NCBI RefSeq assembly: GCF_011761185.1
Contig: NZ_JAAOYM010000002.1
Span: 186,001-250,000, forward strand
Length of the DNA: 64,000 nucleotides
Direction of reading: 5' to 3'
From: Saccharomonospora amisosensis
Lineage (GTDB): Bacteria; Actinomycetota; Actinomycetes; Mycobacteriales; Pseudonocardiaceae
Shown: positions 58,159 to 64,000 of the stretch, piece after piece
How positions within the stretch are numbered: position 1 is the stretch's first letter
Layout: each line of letters begins with the position of its first letter
The notes under the pieces: model-generated
Databases searched by the model: none
What the model saw: only the letters and a program-made list of their open reading frames with translations
What the model was told of the DNA's origin: nothing
Position numbers and translations under genes: made by a program

Positions 58159-58792
58159 CGCCGCCCCTGCGGGCGATCCAGGCGGCCGCCTGGGTGCGGC
58201 GCTGCATGCCCAGCTTGCTGAGCACCGACGTGACGTGGTTCTTCACGGTCTTCTCCGCGACGAACAGGCGCGCCGCAATCTCCCGGTTGGAAAGGCCCTG
58301 GCCGATGAGGTCGAGCACGCTGCGCTCCCGCTCGCTCAGCACGGTCAGCTCGTCGGGCTCCTCGGGGTGGCGCACCTTCTCGAGCAGGCGGCTGGTGGTG
58401 AGCGGGTCGAGCAGAGAGCGACCCGCGGCGACCTCCCGTACCGCGTTCACCACGTCCTGGCCGCGAACCTGCTTGAGCAGGTACCCGGAGGCTCCCGCCA
58501 TGATGGCGCCCACCACGGCTTCCTCGTCGTCGAACGCGGTGAGGACCAGGCACCGTGGCGGATTGGCCAGTGAGCGCAACTCCCGGCACAGCGACACCCC
58601 GTCGCCACCGCGCTCGCCGAGCCGGACGTCAACCACCGCGACGTCCGGCTCGACGTGCAGGGCGACCGCGAGGGCCTCGTCGGCGCTGCTCGCCTCGGCG
58701 ACGACCTCGATGCCCGCCTCGTCGCCGAGGAGTTCCCGAAGGCCCCTGCGCACCACCTCGTGGTCGTCGACGAGCAGCACCTGAATGGCCAT
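58145..58792 (-). CDS. NarL/FixJ-family response regulator, DevR/DosR-like
   Basis: 215 residues from ATG 58792 (MAIQVLLVDDHEVVRRGL). Receiver: acidic D9/D10, phosphoacceptor D55 in VAVVDVRLGERGGDGV, LVLTAFDDEEAVVGAIMAGASGYLLKQVRGQDVVNAVREVAAGRSLLDP. LuxR-type HTH (about 145-205): LSERERSVLDLIGQGLSNREIAARLFVAEKTVKNHVTSVLSKLGMQRRTQAA. The recognition helix keeps the T-V-K-N residues of mycobacterial DosR, and the receiver tail reads almost as DosR does. A DevS-like kinase ends the cyd operon about 6.5 kb away, and a DosR-like box precedes cydA. Confidence 0.9.
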   Translation of the reverse strand: MAIQVLLVDDHEVVRRGLRELLGDEAGIEVVAEASSADEALAVALHVEPDVAVVDVRLGERGGDGVSLCRELRSLANPPRCLVLTAFDDEEAVVGAIMAGASGYLLKQVRGQDVVNAVREVAAGRSLLDPLTTSRLLEKVRHPEEPDELTVLSERERSVLDLIGQGLSNREIAARLFVAEKTVKNHVTSVLSKLGMQRRTQAAAWIARRGGVTRG

Positions 58793-58891
58793 AGCCCAAA
58801 GGTTACGTCCGTGGAAACGGCCAGGAGCCCAGCTTGAGACCACCGTCGCACCCCTTTCGCCTTACTCGGCGCGGCGGTGGGAATACCTGCG

Positions 58892-58913
58892 CGGCCCGGC
58901 GAGGTTCGGGCCG
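58892..58913. promoter_or_regulatory. Inverted repeat over the ribosome-binding region of the DUF427 gene
   Basis: CGGCCCG-N8-CGGGCCG, a 7-bp perfect stem ending 2 nt before the ATG at 58916. As DNA it could be an operator; as RNA it would hide the start codon region. Confidence 0.35.
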
Positions 58914-58915
58914 GT

Positions 58916-59656
58916 ATGAGTGCCGAAAACCGTGGCCAGGTCCGGATCGAACAGGCTGCCAAGCGGGTACGCGCCGTGCTCGCGGGCGAGGTGGTCGCAG
59001 ACACCAAGCGGCCGTTGCTGGTCTGGGAGGTGCCCTACTACCCGACGTACTACTTCCCGCGCGCGGACGTGCGTACCGAGTTGTTCGTGCCGACCCGTCA
59101 GACCCGGCGATCGCCGAGCAGGGGAGAAGGCAAGGTGTCCACCCTGCGAGTCGGCGACCGCGAGGCCGAAGGCGCCGTCACCGAATACCCGGACTCGCCG
59201 ATCGAGGCGTTGCGCGACCGGGTACGGCTGGACTGGCCCGCGATGGACGCCTGGTTCGAGGAGGACGAGGAGGTCTTCACGCACGCACGCGACCCGCACA
59301 CACGCGTGGACATCCTGCCCAGCTCACGGCACGTGCGGGTGGAGGTGAACGGCGTCACCGTGGCCGATTCGCACCGGCCGACATTGCTGTTCGAGACGAA
59401 CCTGCCGACCCGGTTTTACCTGCCCAAGACCGATGTGCGCCTGGACCTGCTGGTCGCGAGCGACAAGGTGACGCACTGCCCCTACAAGGGCCAGGCGGAG
59501 TACTGGTCGGTGAACACCGGTGAGACGCTGGTGCCTGACCTGGCTTGGTCGTATCGAACCCCGCTTCCGGAGAGCGCTCGCATCGCGAGTCTGGTGGCGT
59601 TCCCGCAGGAAAAAGCCGACGTCTACGTGGACGGCGAGCTACAGCGGCGGGACTGA
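58916..59656 (+). CDS. Protein with two DUF427 domains
   Basis: 246 residues from ATG 58916; a frame extends to 58877 without a better start. Two copies of the DUF427 (PF04248-like) beta fold: RAVLAGEVVADTKRPLLVWEVPYYPTYYFPRADVRTELFVP (about 15-75) and VRVEVNGVTVADSHRPTLLFETNLPTRFYLPKTDVRLDLL (about 140-190), the latter followed by THCPYKGQAEYWSV, the family's most conserved segment. Function unknown, although the domain has been likened to nucleotidyltransferases. It is divergent from the DevR-like gene (123 nt). Confidence 0.88.
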   Translation: MSAENRGQVRIEQAAKRVRAVLAGEVVADTKRPLLVWEVPYYPTYYFPRADVRTELFVPTRQTRRSPSRGEGKVSTLRVGDREAEGAVTEYPDSPIEALRDRVRLDWPAMDAWFEEDEEVFTHARDPHTRVDILPSSRHVRVEVNGVTVADSHRPTLLFETNLPTRFYLPKTDVRLDLLVASDKVTHCPYKGQAEYWSVNTGETLVPDLAWSYRTPLPESARIASLVAFPQEKADVYVDGELQRRD

Positions 59657-59753
59657 ACCGTACTGCGCCATCCGGTTGATCTTTGCCGGCGTCCCGCCGG
59701 GTTCGTGATTGACTCCCCCCGTCGTACGACAAGTGACGGGAGGCGTGTCGACG

Positions 59754-60722
59754 ATGAGGTCTTTCGCCGCTCTGGTCGCTGCGTTCACCGCGTTCGTGGC
59801 GTTCGTGGCTCTGCCGGCTACCGCGAGCGCGGAGGAGGAGAAGCTGCCGGTGCCGTGGTCGCTGCTGGCGGGTGTCACCGCGCAGTTGGCGGATCCGGAC
59901 AGCCCTCCGCCTGGAGCCAACGACTGGTCGTGTGAGCCCAGCGCCGAGCACCCGAATCCGGTGGTGCTGGTGCATGGCTTGATCGCCAACCAGACGGTGA
60001 ACTGGCAGACCTTCTCCCCGCTGCTGGCCAACGAGGGCTACTGCGTCTACTCCTTCACCTACGGCGTCAACTCGCTCGGCGGCGCGCTGCCCGGCTACCA
60101 GCCGGGCGGGCTGAGGCGGATGGAGGAGAGCGCCGAGGAACTGAAGGTGTTCGTCGAGCGGGTGCTCGACAGCACGGGTGCGGCGAAGGTGGACCTGCTC
60201 GGGCACTCGCAGGGCACCATCATGCCCAGCTACTACGTGCGCTTCCTCGGCGGCGAGACCAAAGTGGACAAATACGTCAGCCTGACGCCGATCTGGGAGG
60301 GCACCACGCTCGCCGGGCTCCCGCTGATCTACCAGACCGCGCAGGCGCTGGGGCTGAACCCGGTGATCGACGCGGTTGCCGACGTGGTGTGCGCGTCGTG
60401 CCCGCAGTTCTTCCAAGGATCGGACTACTACAAGAAGCTGCACGCGATAGGCACCTTCGCCCCGGAGGTCACCTACACCAACATCGTGACGCGCTACGAC
60501 GAACTCGTCGTTCCCTACACGAGTGGAATCGCCGAGGCGCCCAACGTCACCAACCACGTGTTGCAGGACTACTGCCCGAGCGACTTCGCCGAGCACGGCG
60601 GCGTGATGGCCGATCCGGTAGCGGCGGGCCTGGTGCTCAATGCCCTGGACCCGGACAGTCCACGGGACGTGCCGTGCACGGTGGTGACTCCACTGGGCGC
60701 GCAACCACCCCCGGGCTGGTAG
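59754..60722 (+). CDS. Secreted lipase/esterase, alpha/beta-hydrolase (class 2 lipase-like)
   Basis: 322 residues from ATG 59754; GGGAGG is 10 nt away, while GTG 59745 is only 1 nt from it. A signal peptide (MRSFAALVAAFTAFVAFVAL, cleavage after ATASA) is predicted. PVVLVHGLIANQTVNWQTFSPLLANEGYCVYSFTYG gives the oxyanion H-G segment and KVDLLGHSQGTIMPSYYVRFL the G-H-S-Q-G nucleophile elbow. Asp (TRYDELVVPYTS) and His (NVTNHVLQD) complete a plausible triad. Paired cysteines (CEP, YCV, CASC, YCPSD, CTV) suggest disulfides. After its TAG, the same frame remains coding-like for 165 nt. Confidence 0.9.
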   Translation: MRSFAALVAAFTAFVAFVALPATASAEEEKLPVPWSLLAGVTAQLADPDSPPPGANDWSCEPSAEHPNPVVLVHGLIANQTVNWQTFSPLLANEGYCVYSFTYGVNSLGGALPGYQPGGLRRMEESAEELKVFVERVLDSTGAAKVDLLGHSQGTIMPSYYVRFLGGETKVDKYVSLTPIWEGTTLAGLPLIYQTAQALGLNPVIDAVADVVCASCPQFFQGSDYYKKLHAIGTFAPEVTYTNIVTRYDELVVPYTSGIAEAPNVTNHVLQDYCPSDFAEHGGVMADPVAAGLVLNALDPDSPRDVPCTVVTPLGAQPPPGW

Positions 60723-60737
60723 CGGTTCGCCGACGAG

Positions 60738-60887
60738 GTGGGCCTGCTGAACAGCCAGTTCGGCGTCACCGCAAACCACCGCATGGCGGGCGTCGACTCC
60801 TCGGCGTTCATCATTGTGGGCATCGTGGGTGTGCCCGCGGTGAGTTCGCTGATGCGTCGAAGCGGCTTGAGCTACGGCGACGAATAG
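60738..60887 (+). CDS. Candidate small membrane protein or C-terminal extension read through the lipase stop
   Basis: Directly after the lipase TAG (60720-60722) the same frame stays open to TAG 60885-60887, with strong G/C preference at third positions. It reads RFADEVGLLNSQFGVTANHR, then MAGVDSSAFIIVGIVGVPAV and SSLMRRSGLSYGDE. The second part looks like a TM helix with a basic tail. A GTG at 60738 or ATG at 60783 could start it; neither has a good Shine-Dalgarno. It overlaps the MazG-like gene by 16 nt, tail to tail. Real coding is likely; which mechanism applies is open. Confidence 0.45.
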   Translation: MGLLNSQFGVTANHRMAGVDSSAFIIVGIVGVPAVSSLMRRSGLSYGDE

Positions 60888-61207
60888 CCGCCGCGCCCTG
60901 GCGGGAAGCGACGCTCATTGCGCTCGATCTTGGCGTTGCCCGCCGCCAGCAGGTCCACTCCGAGTACGTCGGCGAGCCGAACCAGATACAGCAACACATC
61001 GGCGAGTTCGTCCAGCACCTCGCTTCGCAACCGTTCGTCGGACATCGCGGTGAGCGATTCCTCCGGAGTCAGCCACTGAAACAGTGCCGTCAGCTCACCG
61101 ACCTCACCGGACAGAGCCATGGCGAGATTCTTCGGAGTGTGGTATTCGCCCCAGTCACGCGCGTCGGCGAACTCGCGCAGCCTGCGGGCCAGATCGTCCA
61201 ATGTCAC
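60872..61207 (-). CDS. MazG-like nucleotide pyrophosphohydrolase (dCTPase/RS21-C6 type)
   Basis: 111 residues from GTG 61207. The all-alpha NTP-PPase motifs are present: LSGEVGELTALFQWLTPEES (E-x2-E) and RSEVLDELADVLLYLVRLADVLGVDLL (E-x2-D), which bind Mg2+. The N-terminal LARRLREFADARDWGEYHTPKNLAMAL is typical of the iMazG/RS21-C6 branch, which hydrolyses non-canonical (d)NTPs such as modified dCTP. It serves in nucleotide-pool housekeeping in the cytoplasm. Confidence 0.9.
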   Translation of the reverse strand: MTLDDLARRLREFADARDWGEYHTPKNLAMALSGEVGELTALFQWLTPEESLTAMSDERLRSEVLDELADVLLYLVRLADVLGVDLLAAGNAKIERNERRFPPGRGGYSSP

Positions 61208-61302
61208 CGCTCCTACCTACCACGCAGGTAACACACTCGGATTACTTGCAGCGCCCGCGAGGGCCTTCCTTGGTTTACTCGGGGCGCGACGAAAGGGGCG
61301 GG

Positions 61303-63546
61303 ATGGCCGATTGGCGACAGCAGGCGGCCCGCGCGGTTGAGGCCGAGCTCGAACACGCGCGGCGAGTCGAGGAGTGGACCAGCTTGGGGCGCCCGCGCAA
61401 GACCACCGACGGCACCCTGGTGGTCGATCTGCGTGGCAAAGCGATCGACCTGTTGGAGGACATCCGACTCGCCGGGGACAACGGCCCGCGCGAGGGAGCC
61501 GCTGTCCCGGTGAAGGGCGAGGTCAGCGGCGGTGTGCTCTGGCTGCGTGAGACCGGCACGCTGCCGCCGGAGTGCGGCAAGGTGTGGGTGCGACAACTGT
61601 CGCCGCACGACGCGCTCGCCCGGCTGGCGAGAGGGCTACGCGACATCGGCTACGCCCCGCTGGCCGACCGGCTCGCCGCAGGAGAACTCGACCCCGCGGA
61701 CGATCCCTACGAAGCCTGCCTCACCCCGGGGGTACGGCTGGTATGGGGCCCGCCGGGCACCGGCAAGTCGCGGATCGCCTCCTCCGCGGTCGCTGAACTC
61801 GCCCGCGCGGGCAAGCGCGTGCTTCACGTGACCGCCGCCGACAACCGGGTGGAAGCACCCACCGACCCCGAGCGCGTGCGCATCCAGGACGACCTGGCCG
61901 AACTGGCCTCGGCCGACAGCAGGCTCGCCTACCTCGACGATGTGCTGGCGGGCTACGACCACGACGCCTTCCTCGAAGCCGAACGCAGGCTGCACTGCGG
62001 CAACAGGGCGCGGGTGTTGGAAGCGGAGTACGCGGACGCGAGGAGGCTGCACGCGGAAACGGTCGGGGAACTCGCCGACGTCCGCGCCTTCCTGTGGTCC
62101 AAGCGGCAGGCCTGGGCGTGTGTGGCCGACGAGCGGGTCAGCAGTGTCGAGACCCGCGCACTCGGCGAGCGACTCGCTCGCCTCGATGCCAGGCTGGCCG
62201 AGCTCGGGCGCCGGTTGAGCGAAGGGGGTCGCTTCTACCGGGGGCGACGCCGAGACCGCAAGGACCTGCTTGCCGCCGAGGCGGAGCGCGACCTCGTGGT
62301 GCAGCGGATCGAGCAGGCGAGCAGGCGCGCCCGCAAACTGGCCGACGAGGAACTGCACCGGCTTGAGAACGAACTGGCCGCCGCGCACGCCAGGTTCGAC
62401 GAGGCCGCGCGCGCCGAGTCGCGGGCGCACGCGCACGCGGAACAGTTGCGCGGCAGCATCGTGCGGCTTCGCGCCGGTGGAGTCGCAAGCGAACAGGACG
62501 AGCGGTTTCACGCCGAGTGCGTGCGGCGCGGGCTCCCCGGGCTGCACGCTGAGCGGGAGCGGCTGCGGGAACGCAGCAAGCACCGCGCGGCGCTGCGTGG
62601 TCGGTTCGAGGAACGCTTGTGGTGGATCGGGGAGCGCGCGTACCGGCTCCGCGGCGAGTCACAGGCGGCGGCATGGGAGTCGGGCAGGGTGGTCCGTACC
62701 TCGCTGGACCGGCATGTGTTCACCAGCCGCCCCTTCGACGTGGTGTTGATTGACGACGCGGGGTCGGCGCCGCTGGCCGATGTGCTGCTGGCGGTGGCGC
62801 AGGCTCGCGAAACCGCCGTGGTTTTCGGTGACTTCAACCAGCCACCGTCCCGGCGAATCCCGCACCTCGCGGCGGACCTGCCCGAGGTGCGTAGCTGGAC
62901 GCTCGCGACGCCGTTCTCCCACTGTGGCATCGAAAGCCCAGCCGACGCGCGGGCACACCCCGGCTGTGCCGTGCTCACCACGCAGTTCCGGTTCGGCCCC
63001 TCCGTTCGCACGCTGGCCAACGCCACCGGCTACGAGGTGCTGGCGGGCGGCGATGACCGCACCACCGAGGTGGTCCTGCTCGACACCACGGGCAGCGCAG
63101 GGGAACGGGCCGCGCTTGCCAAACTGGTCACTGCCCGAGGTGGCGCGGTGTTCGTGCCTGAGCAGTCGCATGTGGAGGACTGGTTGCGGACGCTTCGCGA
63201 CGCGCCTGCCGTGTCGGTCGGCACGGCAGGCACGGTGGTGGGCCACGAGTTCGGCACCGTCGTGCTCGACCTCACCCGCGACGACTGGCGGGACCACTGC
63301 GGCGAGTTCGCCTCGGCCGTTGCCAGGGCAAGGGACCGGCTGTTCCTGCTCGCTGACCTCGAGGCCGTGAAGTCGGCCGCCATCGGCACACCCCTTGGTG
63401 CGGTGAACGCGCTGCGGCTGCAGTCAGGACTTGAGGTGTGCAGGCTCGGGGAACTGTTCGTGCCTCGGCAGCGGCGACAGTCGGCGATCGATCGGCACGT
63501 GACGGTGACCAACGAGCCCGCGGCGGATGGCACCATGAGCGGGTGA
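61303..63546 (+). CDS. SF1-helicase-like (AAA_11/AAA_12) protein with central coiled coil
   Basis: 747 residues from ATG 61303, with AAAGGGGCGGG upstream. Walker A is RLVWGPPGTGKSRIASSAV (about 146-164). Residues ~195-430 are highly charged heptad-like helices (VLEAEYADARRLHAETVGEL; RRARKLADEELHRLENELAA). The second core has DVVLIDDAGSAPLADVLL (Walker B as D-D-A rather than D-E-A), VVFGDFNQPPS, LTTQFRFGPS, TAGTVVGHEFGTVVLDL and VARARDRLFLL, i.e. motifs III to VI in weak form. This resembles Upf1/DNA2-type helicases with a coiled-coil insertion. Function unknown. It overlaps the next gene by 4 nt. Confidence 0.82.
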   Translation: MADWRQQAARAVEAELEHARRVEEWTSLGRPRKTTDGTLVVDLRGKAIDLLEDIRLAGDNGPREGAAVPVKGEVSGGVLWLRETGTLPPECGKVWVRQLSPHDALARLARGLRDIGYAPLADRLAAGELDPADDPYEACLTPGVRLVWGPPGTGKSRIASSAVAELARAGKRVLHVTAADNRVEAPTDPERVRIQDDLAELASADSRLAYLDDVLAGYDHDAFLEAERRLHCGNRARVLEAEYADARRLHAETVGELADVRAFLWSKRQAWACVADERVSSVETRALGERLARLDARLAELGRRLSEGGRFYRGRRRDRKDLLAAEAERDLVVQRIEQASRRARKLADEELHRLENELAAAHARFDEAARAESRAHAHAEQLRGSIVRLRAGGVASEQDERFHAECVRRGLPGLHAERERLRERSKHRAALRGRFEERLWWIGERAYRLRGESQAAAWESGRVVRTSLDRHVFTSRPFDVVLIDDAGSAPLADVLLAVAQARETAVVFGDFNQPPSRRIPHLAADLPEVRSWTLATPFSHCGIESPADARAHPGCAVLTTQFRFGPSVRTLANATGYEVLAGGDDRTTEVVLLDTTGSAGERAALAKLVTARGGAVFVPEQSHVEDWLRTLRDAPAVSVGTAGTVVGHEFGTVVLDLTRDDWRDHCGEFASAVARARDRLFLLADLEAVKSAAIGTPLGAVNALRLQSGLEVCRLGELFVPRQRRQSAIDRHVTVTNEPAADGTMSG

Positions 63547-64000
63547 ACCTCCGATCGGACCTGCGTTCGTTCCTCCATTCGCTAGACAAGGAGACGCTGG
63601 CCGACCTCCTGTGCGAGCAGGCCGACCGTGACGCCGACCTGCGCAAGCGGCTGCATGCGATGGCAGGCGGTGCCACCGATGGAGAGTTGGCCGAGGTCAG
63701 CGACCTGCTCGACGACGCGGTGCGTGCCGCCGAGTCGGTGCAGATCGCCTCTGTGCTCGACACGCTGCGCCGGCTGCTCGACGCGGGCACGCAGGCCGAC
63801 GTCGCGCCGCTGGCAAGACACGCGGTCGACCGGATAATCGCGGCGCTCGCCGATGTGGACGACTCGGCGGGCGGTATGCGGGACCAGTTGGAGAGAGCGG
63901 TCTCGCTGTACGCCAGGGCCTGCGCCGCGCACCCACCGCAGCCGAGACAACTGGCGGAGTGGATAGTTCGGGTCGCGTTCGACAGTCCGGGGTGGCCGCA
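63543..64000 (+). CDS. Helical protein of unknown function, 5' part (gene runs off the right edge)
   Basis: GTG 63543 overlaps the preceding TGA (GTGA). The visible 152 residues begin VNLRSDLRSFLHSLDKETLA and continue with ADLLCEQADRDADLRKRLHAM and further helices (ADVAPLARHAVDRIIAALADV; DQLERAVSLYARACAAHPPQ). It is all-alpha, leucine- and alanine-rich, perhaps repeat-like. The type resembles proteins annotated as SWIM zinc-finger-associated in actinobacteria, but the zinc finger is not in view. Coupling to the helicase-like gene suggests a joint function. Confidence 0.7.
   Translation, partial: MNLRSDLRSFLHSLDKETLADLLCEQADRDADLRKRLHAMAGGATDGELAEVSDLLDDAVRAAESVQIASVLDTLRRLLDAGTQADVAPLARHAVDRIIAALADVDDSAGGMRDQLERAVSLYARACAAHPPQPRQLAEWIVRVAFDSPGWP

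Noticed and set aside
60738-60887. Sortase cell-wall anchor at the end of the lipase
   Set aside because: The TM helix and basic tail fit, but no LPxTG-type motif precedes the helix.

Overview
The window is chromosomal DNA of a high-GC actinomycete, most likely a member of the Pseudonocardiaceae or a close relative (inference). Reasons: strong G/C preference at third codon positions; many GTG starts; many leaderless-type promoters (TANNNT 6-8 nt before the start codon); actinobacterial families such as a SigE-type sigma factor, a DUF5926-like protein, a single-chain CydDC exporter, and a DevR/DosR-like regulator. I see no insertion sequence, prophage, CRISPR array or rRNA. One tRNA gene, tRNA-Gly(GCC), lies at 18277-18352 on the minus strand.

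Layout. 1-8034: end of a gamma-glutamyltransferase-like gene; a minus-strand ECF sigma / VOC / SnoaL-like unit; a molybdopterin oxidoreductase; a DHA2 MFS pump divergent from an XRE regulator, with a palindromic candidate operator between them; membrane proteins, one of only 37 aa. 8068-17151: cell-surface and glycan genes (acyltransferase with a disordered tail, PIG-V-like mannosyltransferase, a 1223-aa glycosyltransferase/glycosyltransferase/FkbM-methyltransferase fusion, two single-pass proteins sharing an N-terminal WQEELRRLD module). 17235-21617: msrA, a YiaA/B-like protein, the tRNA, a sigma factor fused to a zinc-finger anti-sigma-like domain, and an Fpg/Nei glycosylase. 21718-27102: LytS-type kinase, S49 peptidase, LytTR regulator, small membrane protein and sodium:solute symporter, which looks like a nutrient-sensing and uptake unit. 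27172-33235: rhodanese, DUF4328-like protein followed at once by a 21-bp tandem repeat, cytochrome P450, an internally deleted PIG-V homologue, and two paralogous GNAT acetyltransferases flanking an HTH/TPR-like regulator. 33339-43534: DUF5926-like, DUF952-like, SigE sigma factor plus membrane partner, ferritin with tandem IdeR/DtxR-like boxes, arginine deiminase, CAAX protease, BCCT and LysE transporters, and an IclR regulator.

44402-51600 is a cytochrome bd operon (cydA, cydB, fused cydDC) ending in a DevS-like GAF histidine kinase. A 32-bp perfect palindrome upstream of cydA has a core matching the DosR/DevR box at 14 of 16 positions. A DevR/DosR-like response regulator is encoded at 58145-58792. 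Together these suggest a hypoxia or redox circuit controlling the bd oxidase. Between them, 51616-58158 holds a catabolic cluster: an NAD-binding dehydrogenase, a GntR regulator, an amidohydrolase-like protein, a GalB-like hydratase (PIG-L fold), a GalC-like (RraA fold) aldolase, and a complete ABC importer. Its two promoter regions share an ATTG-N4-CAAT motif.

58916-64000: a DUF427 duplicated-domain protein; a secreted lipase followed, in frame beyond its stop codon, by a coding-like segment; a MazG-like pyrophosphohydrolase; an SF1-helicase-like coiled-coil ATPase; and a truncated gene at the right edge.
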